A stretch of DNA of 36,518 nucleotides, taken from the NCBI GenBank assembly GCA_015488115.1, contig WFOK01000044.1, forward strand, positions 1 through 36,518, written 5' to 3'. Positions 15,588-25,300 of this stretch are shown here, piece by piece. The notes below the pieces were generated by a model that did not search any database, had not been told where the DNA came from, and worked only from the letters and a program-made list of their open reading frames with translations. The stretch comes from Mariprofundaceae bacterium (lineage in GTDB: Bacteria; Pseudomonadota; Zetaproteobacteria; Mariprofundales; Mariprofundaceae). Position 1 is the first letter of the stretch; each line of letters begins with the position of its first letter. The translations under genes were made by a program, and so were the position numbers.

Positions 15588-15906
15588 CGGACTCTCCGGT
15601 GCGCATGATCTCGACAGGCCAGGTTGCGAGCAGGCGGTTGCCGAGATGCGGCCGCATGATGTCGATGGCTCTGTCGATGGCCTCGGGATGATCGACGGCT
15701 TCAACGAGCAACGGAAGCCGGTTGGACAGGGAGAGGAACGAGGCTGAATGAACGCCATGGCTGCCAAGACCCTCGATGGCCCGGGTCACGGTCACGCCGG
15801 AAAGCCCGGCCTGCCTGCAGAGGTCGAGCACGGCCTCCATGGCAGGTTTACCGTCGATGCGATCGGATTCCGTCAGATAGATGCGCAGGCATTTTCCAGG
15901 CCTCAT
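15580..15906 (-). CDS. DUF190 (PII-like) protein
   Basis: A 108-residue soluble protein starting MRPGKCLRIYLTESDRIDGK. It contains AVLDLCRQAGLSGVTVTRAI, EGLGSHGVHSASFLSLSNRL and LPLLVEAVDHPEAIDRAI, matching the DUF190 family, whose members have a ferredoxin-like PII fold and often sit beside fluoride channel crcB genes. No crcB is visible here. The stop overlaps the start of a Crp/Fnr regulator by 8 bases, so the two products are made together. The promoter should lie in the short gap next to tRNA-Leu. A nucleotide-sensing role is an inference from the fold. Confidence 0.85.
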   Translation of the reverse strand: MRPGKCLRIYLTESDRIDGKPAMEAVLDLCRQAGLSGVTVTRAIEGLGSHGVHSASFLSLSNRLPLLVEAVDHPEAIDRAIDIMRPHLGNRLLATWPVEIMRTGESDA

Positions 15907-15923
15907 GTTTCCCTCCCAGGGGC

Positions 15924-16012
15924 TGGTACCGGGAGCGGGAGTCGAACCCGCACGGACGATGCCGTCCTCGGGATTTTAAGTCCCGTGTGTCTACCAGTTC
16001 CACCATCCCGGC
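15924..16012 (-). tRNA. tRNA-Leu (anticodon UAA)
   Basis: Reading the minus strand, GCCGGGATGGTGGAACTGG opens the acceptor and D arms, GGGACTTAAAATCCC is the anticodon arm with TAA, a long variable arm follows (GAGGACGGCATCGTCC region), and GTGCGGGTTCGACTCCCGC is the T arm. The CCA end is encoded. The 89-base length and long variable arm are typical of a leucine class II tRNA. It lies alone, upstream of the DUF190-Crp pair on the same strand. Confidence 0.96.
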
Positions 16013-16084
16013 CCAAAGTCCGGAAATGATGCCAAGGAAAAGGGGAAGGGCAAGCGGACATTGGCTTTCAAGCATGCCGCGAAG

Positions 16085-16426
16085 CGAACGAGCATCTGCT
16101 ATGTTCACGCCCGATGCCCATGCAAGGAGGGTGCTGGAATGGAGGCGATCCTCTTTTGCCTTCGATAATTCTGGCACGGGCTTCTCCTGCCTTTTCCGCC
16201 TTCGATGACTGTCGGTGAAGCAGCTGATGATCTGGTGACAGAAGGGAGGGCCTGCGAACTTGTTGATGGGGTGATTCAGATGGGACACAGGCTCGGTATG
16301 GACATCGTGGCCGAGGGTGTCGAAAGCGTGGAGCAGGTCAGGTTGTTGAAGCGCCTGGGGTGTGATTGCGCCCAGGGCTTCTATTACGGCAAGCCCGCTC
16401 CCGTGGAGCAGTGCGACTGGCTCTGA
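16085..16426 (+). pseudogene. Remnant of an EAL-domain (c-di-GMP phosphodiesterase) gene
   Basis: Two fragments of one EAL domain survive in nearby frames. The first (about 16090-16205) reads MFTPDAHARRVLEW then FAFDNSGTGFSCL, equivalent to the ALDDFGTGxSSL region, and is stopped at 16206-16208. The second (16205-16426) reads GVIQMGHRLGMDIVAEGVES, VEQVRLLKRLGCDCAQGFYY and GKPAP, the C-terminal end of EAL domains. The N-terminal half, including the EAL motif, is missing, the DD metal motif has become DN, and there is a frame change with a shortened stretch between the parts. The relic sits between tRNA-Leu and gloB. It cannot encode an active phosphodiesterase. Confidence 0.8.
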
Positions 16427-16427
16427 T

Positions 16428-17216
16428 TCAGAATGCGTCCTTTTGTTTTCTGAGTCGGGCGAAGACGCTGGTTTCATCTGCGCTGATGCCGTGTTGCACT
16501 GCGTAATGTTTGCGGAATTCGTGGTCCAGGACCCGCAGAAACGGATTGGTCTCGAGTTCGAGGCTCAGGGTCGACGGGACCGTCGGCAACCCGCTCTTGC
16601 GACGCGCCCGGGCCTGCTTGATGCGCATGGACAGTTTCGGGTTGTCTTCATCCACGCATGCGGCGAAATCGAGGTTGGCCAAGGTATATTCATGGGCACA
16701 GTAAACCCTCGTGGAGCTGGGCAGGGTGCTGAGGCGTTTCAGGCTTGACCACATTTGTTCGGCCGTCCCCTCGAAAATCCGCCCACATCCGGCCCCAAAC
16801 AGGGTGTCGCCACAGAAAAGGGCGTCCTTGATGAGGTAGGCGATGTGTCCCCCCGTATGCCCCGGGGTCTCGATTATCCGGATGTTCAGGCCGCCAAGGG
16901 TGGTGGGCTTTCGTCCGCAAACGGCCAGATCCAGGCCGGGAATTCTCTTCCTGTCTTCGATCGAGCCGATGATCCTGCAGTCGAACATCTGCTTGAGCGC
17001 GAGGTTCGCTCCCGTATGATCCCAGTGATGATGCGTGTTGAGAACGTGTGTGGGTCGCCGTTTCAACTGACGGCAGGCATCGATCACGGGCTCCGCCGTT
17101 GCTGGATCGACGACAAGGCATGAGGCCTGATCCTGGGGCAGGATGAGATAAATATAATTATCGCGCAAAGCGGGCAACTGGACAACCCGGAAGCCCTCGT
17201 GATCATGCGTCCACAT
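16428..17216 (-). CDS. gloB: Hydroxyacylglutathione hydrolase (glyoxalase II)
   Basis: Glyoxalase II hydrolyses S-lactoylglutathione to lactate and glutathione, completing methylglyoxal detoxification. The 262-residue protein starts MWTHDHEGFRVVQLPALRDN, close to the usual LxDNY beginning. It has the metallo-beta-lactamase metal motif THHHWDHTG (His62, His64, Asp66, His67), then ETPGHTGGH, FCGDTLFGAGCGR and VYCAHEYTLANL. The C-terminal substrate-binding segment (NPFLRV) is present. The open frame extends upstream to 17420, but that extension overlaps the divergent peroxiredoxin and lacks family similarity. It is divergent from the peroxiredoxin gene across 133 bases, a sensible pairing of two detoxification genes. 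Confidence 0.95.
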   Translation of the reverse strand: MWTHDHEGFRVVQLPALRDNYIYLILPQDQASCLVVDPATAEPVIDACRQLKRRPTHVLNTHHHWDHTGANLALKQMFDCRIIGSIEDRKRIPGLDLAVCGRKPTTLGGLNIRIIETPGHTGGHIAYLIKDALFCGDTLFGAGCGRIFEGTAEQMWSSLKRLSTLPSSTRVYCAHEYTLANLDFAACVDEDNPKLSMRIKQARARRKSGLPTVPSTLSLELETNPFLRVLDHEFRKHYAVQHGISADETSVFARLRKQKDAF

Positions 17217-17349
17217 GCCCCCATCATAGGGGAGCGCGGCTTCATGACCAACCCGCCTTTTTATAACCATGCTGTATTTAGGGTGGTGCCAGGGCATCAG
17301 CTTGCTATGATTGTGCTGGAGTTCAATCCATTGAGGAGGATCGTCGAGA

Positions 17350-17952
17350 ATGAGTGTACTGGTTGGAAAGCAAGCCCCTGATTTCACCGCGGCAGCGGTT
17401 ATGGCGGACGGATCGATCAATGAGTCGTTTTCATTGTCCGATTACGCAGGCAAGTATCGTGTCCTGTTCTTTTATCCCCTGGACTTCACCTTTGTCTGTC
17501 CAAGCGAGCTGATCGCCTTCGATCACCGGATCAAGGAATTCGAGGCTCGCGGCGTACAGGTCATCGGTTGTTCTATTGATTCGCAATTCACCCATCTTGC
17601 CTGGCGCAACACAGCCATCGAGGATGGTGGCATTGGTCCGGTCGCCTATCCACTGGTGGCTGATGTCAAGCACGAGATCTGCCGGGCCTATGACGTGGAA
17701 TTCGAGGAGGCCGGAGTGGCGCTGCGCGGCTCTTTCCTGATCGACCGCGAGGGCATCGTGCGTCATCAGGTGGTCAACGACCTGCCTTTGGGGCGCAATA
17801 TTGATGAGATGCTTCGCATGGTTGATGCCCTGCAGTTCCATGAAGAGCACGGCGAAGTCTGTCCGGCTGAATGGGAGAAGGGCAAGCCCGCCATGAAGCC
17901 GACGCCGGATGGCGTGGCCGAGTATCTGGCCAAGCATGCCGACGAGCTCTAG
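17350..17952 (+). CDS. Typical 2-Cys peroxiredoxin (AhpC/Prx1 type)
   Basis: A 200-residue thiol peroxidase that reduces hydrogen peroxide, alkyl peroxides or peroxynitrite. The peroxidatic cysteine is Cys50 in YPLDFTFVCPSE. The resolving cysteine is Cys171 in HGEVCPAEW, which makes it a typical two-cysteine enzyme. Other conserved pieces are SIDSQFTHLAWRNT and LRGSFLIDREGIVRHQVVND. The ribosome binding site (GAGGAGG) and ATG are well placed. No AhpF-like reductase is adjacent. A strong terminator follows, so it is a single-gene unit. It closely resembles the Prx of many Proteobacteria and is not specifically E. coli AhpC. Confidence 0.95.
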   Translation: MSVLVGKQAPDFTAAAVMADGSINESFSLSDYAGKYRVLFFYPLDFTFVCPSELIAFDHRIKEFEARGVQVIGCSIDSQFTHLAWRNTAIEDGGIGPVAYPLVADVKHEICRAYDVEFEEAGVALRGSFLIDREGIVRHQVVNDLPLGRNIDEMLRMVDALQFHEEHGEVCPAEWEKGKPAMKPTPDGVAEYLAKHADEL

Positions 17953-17976
17953 GCGAAAAGCCTGCATGGTCCGATG

Positions 17977-18010
17977 AAAGAGGGGGCGGCTTTTGCCGTC
18001 CCCTCTTTTC
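17977..18010 (+). terminator. Rho-independent terminator after the peroxiredoxin gene
   Basis: The arms AAAGAGGGGGCGGC and GCCGTCCCCTCTTT pair over 14 positions (one G-U) around a TTTT loop, and the T-rich tail follows directly. It ends the peroxiredoxin transcript and precedes fadL by about 95 bases. Confidence 0.88.
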
Positions 18011-18105
18011 TTTGCGGTTGCCGATCTTTCGGTTTTGATCTAAGGTGCAGGCAGGTTTTTATATTGGGAGAAGTTTCACTGAATCAAGACAAGGGAGGAG
18101 AACGG

Positions 18106-19347
18106 ATGAAACGGTGGATGGTTTTGGCCGTCGCCTGTCTGATGGGCTCGGTGCAGGCCCACGCGGGCGGCTTTTTCATCGGCGAGCAGGGGGCTAGGGC
18201 ACAGGGCATGGGTGGCGCCTTCACGGCCGTCAGCGATGACCCGACAGCAGCCTGGTTCAATCCGGCCGGCGTGGCCTTTCAGGAGGGCCTTTCGGGGACG
18301 CTCAATGCTGATGTAATCGTGACCAACAACGAATTTGTGGACACCTTTGGCTTTGGGGGACCGGCGGGTCGAGGCTACAAGGCCAAGAGGGGCAACTTCT
18401 TTATCCCTCATGGCTACATCGCTTATAACCGTGATGATCTGCCCGTGGCGTTCGGGCTGGCCATCAATGCTCCATTTGGGCTCGAGACCGATTGGTCTGG
18501 TTCAGGGGCCCCGTTCAGTTCGGTGCTCGCGCCGGCTCCGCTGCGCGCCGCCACGGTGACTTTTTCGCGCATCCAGATGGTCAACATCAATCCGTCTGTG
18601 GCCTTCAAGGTATCTGACACCTTCTCGCTTGCGATTGGCGCCGCCTATTACAATGTCATGAATGCCGATTTGAACAATCCATTCTTTCGCCTTGGCGGCA
18701 GTGGCAGCGGCTGGGGCATGAATGTAGCGGCCCTTTACAAGGGGGATCGGCTCAGCCTTGGGGCAAGCTATCGCAGCCAGGTGAAGACCAATCTGTCCGG
18801 TGTGGCGGTTTATCCGCTGGGTAACCCTCCCTTGCTGCCGCCAGGATTCTCCACTTCCGGGAGCACGTCGATCACGTTTCCCGACATGCTGAATCTCGGT
18901 ATCGCCTATCAGGTCAGCGAGGCGCTGCTCCTGAGTGCCGATGTCGATTGGGTGAACTGGTCCACCTATGACAGGCTGGTCATCACGCAGCCGGCCCTGG
19001 GGCCGGCAGGCACCCTGGTGGCAGTGCGCAACTGGAAGGCGACCGTTGCATTCCGTATCGGCATGGAATGGTCCTTTGCGGAGAATCAGCGCATTCGTCT
19101 GGGCTATGTCTTTGATCCCACGCCGATCGATGCCCTGTATTTCGAACCGCGTGTGCCCGGCAATGATCGCCAGCTGTTCAATATCGGTTATGGCTATGCC
19201 TTTGATGAGGCTACGTCGGTTGATCTGGCCTACAGCTATGTGCGCATTTCCGACCGCAATGAAACCGGCTCGCCCGTGCCTTTCTACAACGGCAAGTATT
19301 CCGGGGACGGGCATGTGTTCGCGGCATCGTTGACGCATCACTTTTGA
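18106..19347 (+). CDS. fadL: FadL/OmpP1/TodX-family outer-membrane porin
   Basis: A 413-residue outer-membrane beta-barrel for hydrophobic substrates such as long-chain fatty acids or hydrocarbons. A signal peptide (MKRWMVLAVACLMGSVQAHA, cut before GGFF) precedes the family signature GFFIGEQGARAQGMGGAFTA and SDDPTAAWFNPAG. The body alternates polar and hydrophobic strands and ends in a phenylalanine (HVFAASLTHHF), the signal for outer-membrane insertion. ATG 18106 is preceded by AAGGGAGGAG; a longer open frame upstream runs through the terminator and is rejected. It is followed by fadE on the same strand, with a terminator between. Together they suggest fatty-acid uptake and beta-oxidation. 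Confidence 0.94.
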   Translation: MKRWMVLAVACLMGSVQAHAGGFFIGEQGARAQGMGGAFTAVSDDPTAAWFNPAGVAFQEGLSGTLNADVIVTNNEFVDTFGFGGPAGRGYKAKRGNFFIPHGYIAYNRDDLPVAFGLAINAPFGLETDWSGSGAPFSSVLAPAPLRAATVTFSRIQMVNINPSVAFKVSDTFSLAIGAAYYNVMNADLNNPFFRLGGSGSGWGMNVAALYKGDRLSLGASYRSQVKTNLSGVAVYPLGNPPLLPPGFSTSGSTSITFPDMLNLGIAYQVSEALLLSADVDWVNWSTYDRLVITQPALGPAGTLVAVRNWKATVAFRIGMEWSFAENQRIRLGYVFDPTPIDALYFEPRVPGNDRQLFNIGYGYAFDEATSVDLAYSYVRISDRNETGSPVPFYNGKYSGDGHVFAASLTHHF

Positions 19348-19373
19348 GGGAGGTCACTGCGGTGCTCATGTGC

Positions 19374-19398
19374 ATAAGGGGGGCAACAGCCCCCCTTA
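19374..19398 (+). terminator. Rho-independent terminator after fadL
   Basis: The arms ATAAGGGGG and CCCCCTTAT pair around a short loop and are followed by TTT. The hairpin lies 26 bases beyond the fadL stop and separates it from fadE. Confidence 0.82.
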
Positions 19399-19450
19399 TT
19401 TGTGCGCAGGGAGATTCCGAGCCATCATCGAATGAGTACGGGAACGGGGG

Positions 19451-21892
19451 ATGCTCATGACGCTTCTGATCGCATTTGCATGTATCGTTCTGGGGCTGGC
19501 CGTCCTGCTGGCCCGGGCACGGCTGTCCTGTCGTGCGTGGCTCGGCATTTTGGCCGCTTCCATTGCAGTGCTCGCATGGGCCGGCATGCCGCTGCTGCTG
19601 GTCATGCTGTTGTATCTGTTCGTGTTGGCGGGCTGGCTGGTGCTTGGCAGGGATGGTTGGCGGTGGCACTGGTTGAGCAGGCCGCTCTTTGTGCGTATCC
19701 GGCATATGTTGCCGCCGATGTCCGATACCGAAAGAGAGGCCCTTCAGGCTGGGACGACATGGTGGGAAGGCGAGTTGTTCCGTGGTTCGCCGGACTGGCG
19801 AAAGCTTCATGAGACGCCCGCGCCAACGCTGCGGGAGGACGAGCAGGCGTTTCTCGATGGGCCCGTCGAGGAGCTGTGCGCCATGCTCGACGATTGGAAG
19901 ATCAGCGATGAACTGCGCGATTTGCCCTCCGAGGTATGGGATTACCTGAAGCGACATCGTTTTTTCGGCCTGATCATCCCCAAGCGCTATGGCGGTCTTG
20001 AGTTTTCGGCGCATGCGCACTCCCTGGTGCTGCAGAAAATTGCCAGTCGCAGCGCCGCGGCGGCGGTTACGGTCATGGTGCCCAATTCGCTGGGGCCGGC
20101 CGAGCTATTGCTGGCCTATGGGACGGAAGAGCAGAAGAACCACTACCTTCCGAGACTGGCCACGGGTGAGGAGATTCCATGCTTTGCCCTTACGAGCCCT
20201 GTTGCCGGATCCGATGCCGGAGGCATCACGGATTATGGCATTGTCTGCGAACGGTCGTTTGAGGGGAAGCGCACGCTCGGACTGCTGCTGAACTGGGAGA
20301 AGCGCTATATCACGCTCGGGCCGGTGGCGACCGTGCTCGGTCTTGCGTTCAAGGTTTTCGATCCGGATCACCTGCTGGGAGAACGCGAGGAGCTGGGCAT
20401 CACCTGCGCCTTGATTCCGACATCCACACCCGGCGTGACGATCGGACGCAGGCATGATCCGCTGAACATTGCTTTCCTCAATGGCCCGAACAGCGGGCAC
20501 GATGTGTTCATCCCAATGGATTGGATTATTGGCGGGCAGGACATGATCGGGCATGGATGGCGCATGCTGGTGGAAAGGCTGTCCGTCGGAAGAGGCATAT
20601 CGCTGCCTTCGCTTAGCGTCGCTGCAGGAAAGCACGCCTCCCTGACGTGCGGATTGTATGCACGCATCAGGAAGCAGTTTCATCAGCCCATCGGCCGCTT
20701 TGAGGGCGTTCAGGAGGCACTGGCTCGCATTGGGGGACTGACCTACATGATGGATGCCACCGAGCGACTCACGACGAGCGCCTTGGATCAGGGGGAGCGC
20801 CCGTCTGTGGTGACAGCGATGGCCAAGCGTTATCTGACTGAATCGATGCGTCAGGTGGTCAATGACGCGATGGATATTCATGGAGGCAGAGGCATTTGCA
20901 TGGGGCCGTCGAATTATCTTGGGCGGTTGTATCAATCCCTGCCTGTGGCGATCACCGTTGAGGGGGCAAACATCCTGACGCGCAGCTTCATGATCTTTGG
21001 ACAGGGCTCGGTGCGTTGCCATCCGTATTTGCTTGAAGAGATGGAGGCCGTTTCCCTGACGGATGAGACGGCGGGGCTCGAACGCTTCGACAGGGCCCTG
21101 ATGGGGCACTTGGCCTATGCGGTGCGGAACGCGGCGCGATCCCTTGTCTATGGCTTGAGCGCCGGATGGCTGGCTCCGGTCCCTGATGATGTGGGGAAAG
21201 AGACGCGTCTTTATCGTCAGCTGGCCCGGTTCAGTGCCAACCTTTCGATCCTGGCGGACTTCGCATTGCTGAGTCTTGGCGGGGCCTTGAAGAGAAAGGA
21301 ATTTCTTGCGGGTCGGTTTGCTGATGTCATGGCCAGCCTTTATATGGTTTCCTCGTGTCTGAAGCGCTATCGGGATGATGGCTGGCCGGATGCCGACTGG
21401 CCCCTGGTGCGCTGGAGTTGCGAACATGCATTGCATGAGGCCCAGCTGGCCCTGGATGGCATTTTGGAAAACTTCCATCCGCGTCCATTGGCTTGGCTGG
21501 GGCGGTTGCTTGTGTTCCCGCTGGGGCGTCGCCTCCGACCTCCGTCTGATCGGTTGACCCATGAGGTGGCGCGATTGCTCCTTGAACATGGTGAGGCATG
21601 GGAGAGGTTGATCTCGGGCGTGTTCCGTTGTCGTGATCCGGAGGATATCGTGGGCAGGCTCGAGCATGCCCTGGAGCTGACGCTCAAGGCCGAGCCGATA
21701 GAGCGCCGCCTGAAGGAGCGTGGTGCCCGCTTCCGGGGAGGCTGCTCTTATCCGGAATGGCTCGCAGCGCTTCGAGAGCGGAACATGCTCGATGAAAGCG
21801 AGCAGCGGTTGCTCGCCCAGGCCCATCAGGCCATGCGACACGCCATTGATGTGGATGATTTTGACCCGGATGCCTTTATTCGCAAGCTCTGA
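19451..21892 (+). CDS. fadE: Acyl-CoA dehydrogenase, FadE type
   Basis: FadE catalyses the first oxidation of fatty-acid beta-oxidation, acyl-CoA to trans-2-enoyl-CoA, and passes electrons to the respiratory chain. At 813 residues it is the long form, almost the E. coli length. It has N-terminal membrane helices (TLLIAFACIVLGLAVLLA, LLVMLLYLFVLAGWLVLG) and then the dehydrogenase core: FFGLIIPKRYGGLEFSAHAH, the substrate/FAD region CFALTSPVAGSDAGGI, ERLSVGRGISLPSLS and AMDIHGGRGICMGPSNYLGR. A C-terminal DUF1974-type domain follows. It follows fadL across a terminator, so it probably has its own promoter at 19399-19450. The ATG at 19451 follows a GGGGG run. Confidence 0.95.
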   Translation: MLMTLLIAFACIVLGLAVLLARARLSCRAWLGILAASIAVLAWAGMPLLLVMLLYLFVLAGWLVLGRDGWRWHWLSRPLFVRIRHMLPPMSDTEREALQAGTTWWEGELFRGSPDWRKLHETPAPTLREDEQAFLDGPVEELCAMLDDWKISDELRDLPSEVWDYLKRHRFFGLIIPKRYGGLEFSAHAHSLVLQKIASRSAAAAVTVMVPNSLGPAELLLAYGTEEQKNHYLPRLATGEEIPCFALTSPVAGSDAGGITDYGIVCERSFEGKRTLGLLLNWEKRYITLGPVATVLGLAFKVFDPDHLLGEREELGITCALIPTSTPGVTIGRRHDPLNIAFLNGPNSGHDVFIPMDWIIGGQDMIGHGWRMLVERLSVGRGISLPSLSVAAGKHASLTCGLYARIRKQFHQPIGRFEGVQEALARIGGLTYMMDATERLTTSALDQGERPSVVTAMAKRYLTESMRQVVNDAMDIHGGRGICMGPSNYLGRLYQSLPVAITVEGANILTRSFMIFGQGSVRCHPYLLEEMEAVSLTDETAGLERFDRALMGHLAYAVRNAARSLVYGLSAGWLAPVPDDVGKETRLYRQLARFSANLSILADFALLSLGGALKRKEFLAGRFADVMASLYMVSSCLKRYRDDGWPDADWPLVRWSCEHALHEAQLALDGILENFHPRPLAWLGRLLVFPLGRRLRPPSDRLTHEVARLLLEHGEAWERLISGVFRCRDPEDIVGRLEHALELTLKAEPIERRLKERGARFRGGCSYPEWLAALRERNMLDESEQRLLAQAHQAMRHAIDVDDFDPDAFIRKL

Positions 21893-21994
21893 GGGGCGGG
21901 AACAATCCGCAGTTGACAAGCCTTCGTGGCCGATTATGGTTCGCCCACCCGAGTTTTGATCGGAAAGTTTGATACCAGCAGGAGTGGATGAAAC

Positions 21995-22258
21995 GTGGCA
22001 AACCATGCATCTGCACGCAAGCGTGCTCGTCAGGACGCCAAGAAGCGCCTTTCTAACCGTTCGCAGCGCACGGCCATGAGAACGGCCATCAAGAAAGTCT
22101 TGCATGCGGTTGACGCAGGCGATCGCGAGCGTGCAGTGGAGGCTTTCCAGCACGCACAGTCACTGATTGCCAGGGCCGGGCGTAAGCACCTGATCCATCC
22201 CAATCAGGCCGCCCGTCGCATCTCCAGGCTCAATGCCAAGATCAAGGCGCTTGCCTGA
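21995..22258 (+). CDS. rpsT: Small ribosomal subunit protein bS20
   Basis: An 87-residue basic, helical 30S protein. It begins, after a GTG start, with ANHASARKRARQDAKKRLSN and contains RSQRTAMRTAIKKVLHAVDA, KHLIHPNQAARRISRLNAKI, all typical of S20. AGGAG lies about 10 bases before the GTG, and non-AUG starts (UUG in E. coli) are known for this gene and linked to autogenous control. It stands alone, between fadE and purL, with a strong terminator after it. Confidence 0.96.
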   Translation: MANHASARKRARQDAKKRLSNRSQRTAMRTAIKKVLHAVDAGDRERAVEAFQHAQSLIARAGRKHLIHPNQAARRISRLNAKIKALA

Positions 22259-22283
22259 GCCCGTCGTCTGAACGCGCTGAAGA

Positions 22284-22317
22284 GCCCGCCCATGCTCCGC
22301 ATGCGGCGGGTTTTTTT
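22284..22317 (+). terminator. Rho-independent terminator after rpsT
   Basis: CCCGCC and GGCGGG form the lower stem, CATGC and GCATG the upper stem, with one bulged base, followed by seven T residues. It is a clear end for the rpsT transcript and lies 39 bases before purL. Confidence 0.9.
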
Positions 22318-22355
22318 ATGCTTGGTTTCCGTCCGGCAGTTTATAGCATGCCCGC

Positions 22356-25300
22356 ATGTCCGACGAACCCTCGATCCATCATCTGTGCATCTTGCAAGGA
22401 GGCCAGGCCTGGTCCGCGTTCAGGCGGGAGAAATGCCTTGTCCGGTTGCGTGAAGCTGGTCTGGACGTATCCGGCATGGAGGCCCGGTTTCTCTATCTGG
22501 CCGAATTCGACGGGGAATGGAGTGACGACGAGTTCAGACGCCTGTGTCATCTTCTGGGTGGCCATGCCAGGCTTTTTGGCGGGCTTTCATGCGGCCTCAT
22601 GGTTGTGCCCAGACTGGGCACCATCAGTCCTTGGTCCTCAAAGGCGACGGATATCGCCCGATTATGCGGCCTTCAGCGCCTGAGGCGCCTGGAGCGCGGG
22701 ATCGTCCATGAGCTGCGGGGCCTGGGTGAGCGCGGACTGCGCTCGGCGGCCGCCATGCTGCATGACCGCATGACAGAGTCCGTGCTGTATGATGTCGATG
22801 AACTCTCGAAGGTCTTCAGCCATCGAGATCCGCTTCCGCTGGAGAGGATTGATGTGCTCGGCCAGGGAAGGATCGCCCTCGAGCGGGCCAACCGTTCGAT
22901 GGGGCTTGCACTGACGGATGATGAAATGGATTACCTCGTGGACAGCTTCAGGCGTCTCGGGCGCAATCCTACTGATGCAGAGCTCATGATGTTTGCCCAG
23001 GCCAATTCCGAGCACTGTCGGCACAAGATCTTCAATGCCGATTGGGTCATCGACGGCGTGCCGCAGCCGCATACTCTCTTTTCAATGATCAGGCACACGC
23101 ACGAGGCACACCCAAGGGGAACATTGGTTGCCTATCGCGACAATGCCTCCATCATCGAGGGTTTCACGGCCCGACGCCTTTATCCGGATGATGCGGGGCA
23201 TTACCTGGAGCATTGCGATCAAACCCATATCCTGATGAAGGTCGAGACGCACAATCACCCAACAGCCATCGCACCGTTTCCTGGCGCCGCGACAGGCGTC
23301 GGCGGCGAGATTCGCGATGAAGGCGCCACCGGTGTTGGGGGAAAGCCAAAGGCGGGGCTTTGCGGTTTTTCGGTATCCAATCTGCGGATTCCGGGCTATG
23401 AGCAGGCATGGGAGGTGGATCATGGCAAGCCCGAACGCATCGTGTCGGCTCTGGAAATCATGATCGACGGTCCCATCGGCGCGGCCTCCTTCAACAACGA
23501 GTTCGGCCGGCCGAACCTCACTGGATACTTCCGCACGTTCGAGCAGGACATCGGCGGCACGTTGTATGGCTATCACAAGCCCATCATGATTGCGGGCGGG
23601 TTGGGGAACATCGATGCCCGGCACATCTACAAGAAGGAAGTGCCGTCCGGCAGCTTGATCATCCAACTGGGCGGTCCAGCCATGCTCATCGGTCTGGGTG
23701 GGGGCGCTGCATCGAGCATGGATGCCGGCGAAAATGCCGAGGATCTGGATTTTGATTCCGTTCAGCGGGGTAACCCGGAAATGGAACGTCGTTGCCAGGA
23801 GGTGCTCGACCGATGCTGGCAGCTGGGAGAAGAAAACCCAATTCTGTTCATTCACGATATTGGTGCCGGCGGCTTGTCCAATGCCGTCCCCGAGCTGATC
23901 AATGATGCCGGCCGCGGCGGCTGGATAGATCTCCGGGCCGTCCACAACATGGATCCCGGCATGAGCCCAATGCAGATCTGGTGCAATGAGGCCCAAGAGC
24001 GCTATGTTTTGGCCATTGCGGAAGCCTCCCGGGATCGCTTTGCCGAGATATGCGAACGAGAGCGCTGTCCCTTTGCGATTCTCGGCACGGCAACCGATGA
24101 CGGGATGCTTGATGTCTATGATGCCCATTTTGACGATCATCCGATCCGGATGCCGCTTGATGTGCTCCTCGGCAAACCGCCGAAAATGCGGCGCGAGGTT
24201 TGGCGCAAGCAAGCCGCGACAATCCCGTTGCCGGAGAAGCTGGATGATGTGCGCGAGGCCGTGGAGCGCGTTCTGCGGCTGCCGAGCGTTGCCAGCAAGG
24301 AGTTCCTGATCACGATTGGTGACCGCTCGGTTACGGGGCTGGTGGCCAGGGACCAGATGGTGGGGCGCTGGCAGGTTCCCGTGGCCGATGTAGCCGTCAC
24401 GACGACCGATTATGTGCATTATCATGGCGAGGCGATGGCCATGGGGGAGCGAACGCCGGTTGCCGTGATCGATGCCCCTGCCTCCGGTCGAATGGCCGTG
24501 GCCGAGGCCATGCTGAATATCGCGGCAGCATGCATTTCCGATATTGGGGACATCAAGCTGTCCGCCAACTGGATGGCTGCCTGCGGGCATGAGGGCGAAG
24601 ATGCAAGGCTTTATGAGACCGTGCGGGCCGTGGCCATGGAGTTGTGTCCGCAACTGGGGGTTTCCATTCCCGTCGGCAAGGACTCCCTTTCGATGAAGAC
24701 CGTCTGGTTCTCGGACGGGAAGCAACAGACCATGATCGCGCCTTTGTCGTTGATTGTTTCCGCTTTCGCGCCGGTGCAGGACGTGCGGAGAACGTTGACG
24801 CCTGAGTTGTGCTTGAGCGATGAGACGGAACTGCTGTTCCTGGATTTGGGCGCGGGCAAGCAGCGCATGGGAGGCTCTGCGCTGGCCCAGGTTTACTTGG
24901 CCACCGGTGATGAAGCCCCGGATGTGGATGATCCCGCCCGCTTGCGCGCGGCGTTTGGGTGGCTGCAGCAGCTCCATCGAGAAGGGCTTGCCCTCGCCTA
25001 TCATGACCGTTCCGATGGCGGTTTGTTCGTCACGCTGGCCGAGATGGGCTTTGCGGCTCGCTGCGGGTTGGATATCGAGCTGGCCTCACTGGGCGGTCGG
25101 CCCATGAGCGCACTGTTTAATGAGGAGCTCGGGCTTGTCGTCCAGGTCAGGCATGCGCACCGGGAAAGGGTCCGGGAGTTGGCCGTGGCCCATGGGCTGG
25201 AGGCTTGTCTGCACACCCTCGGAACGATTCGTCCGGACCGGCGCTTCATCCTCCGTTGGAATGGAGCGGTTCTTTTTGAGGATCAAATCCTTCGGCTGCA

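Noticed and set aside
15924-16426. Prophage or integrative element at tRNA-Leu
   Set aside because: No integrase, direct repeat of the tRNA end, or phage gene is visible; only a decayed EAL fragment adjoins it.
22356-25004. Long minus-strand open frames opposite purL, and similar ones opposite pheT, fadL and fadE
   Set aside because: They mirror well-conserved genes in a GC-rich genome; their sequences are low-complexity His/Arg/Gln-rich shadows without ribosome sites.
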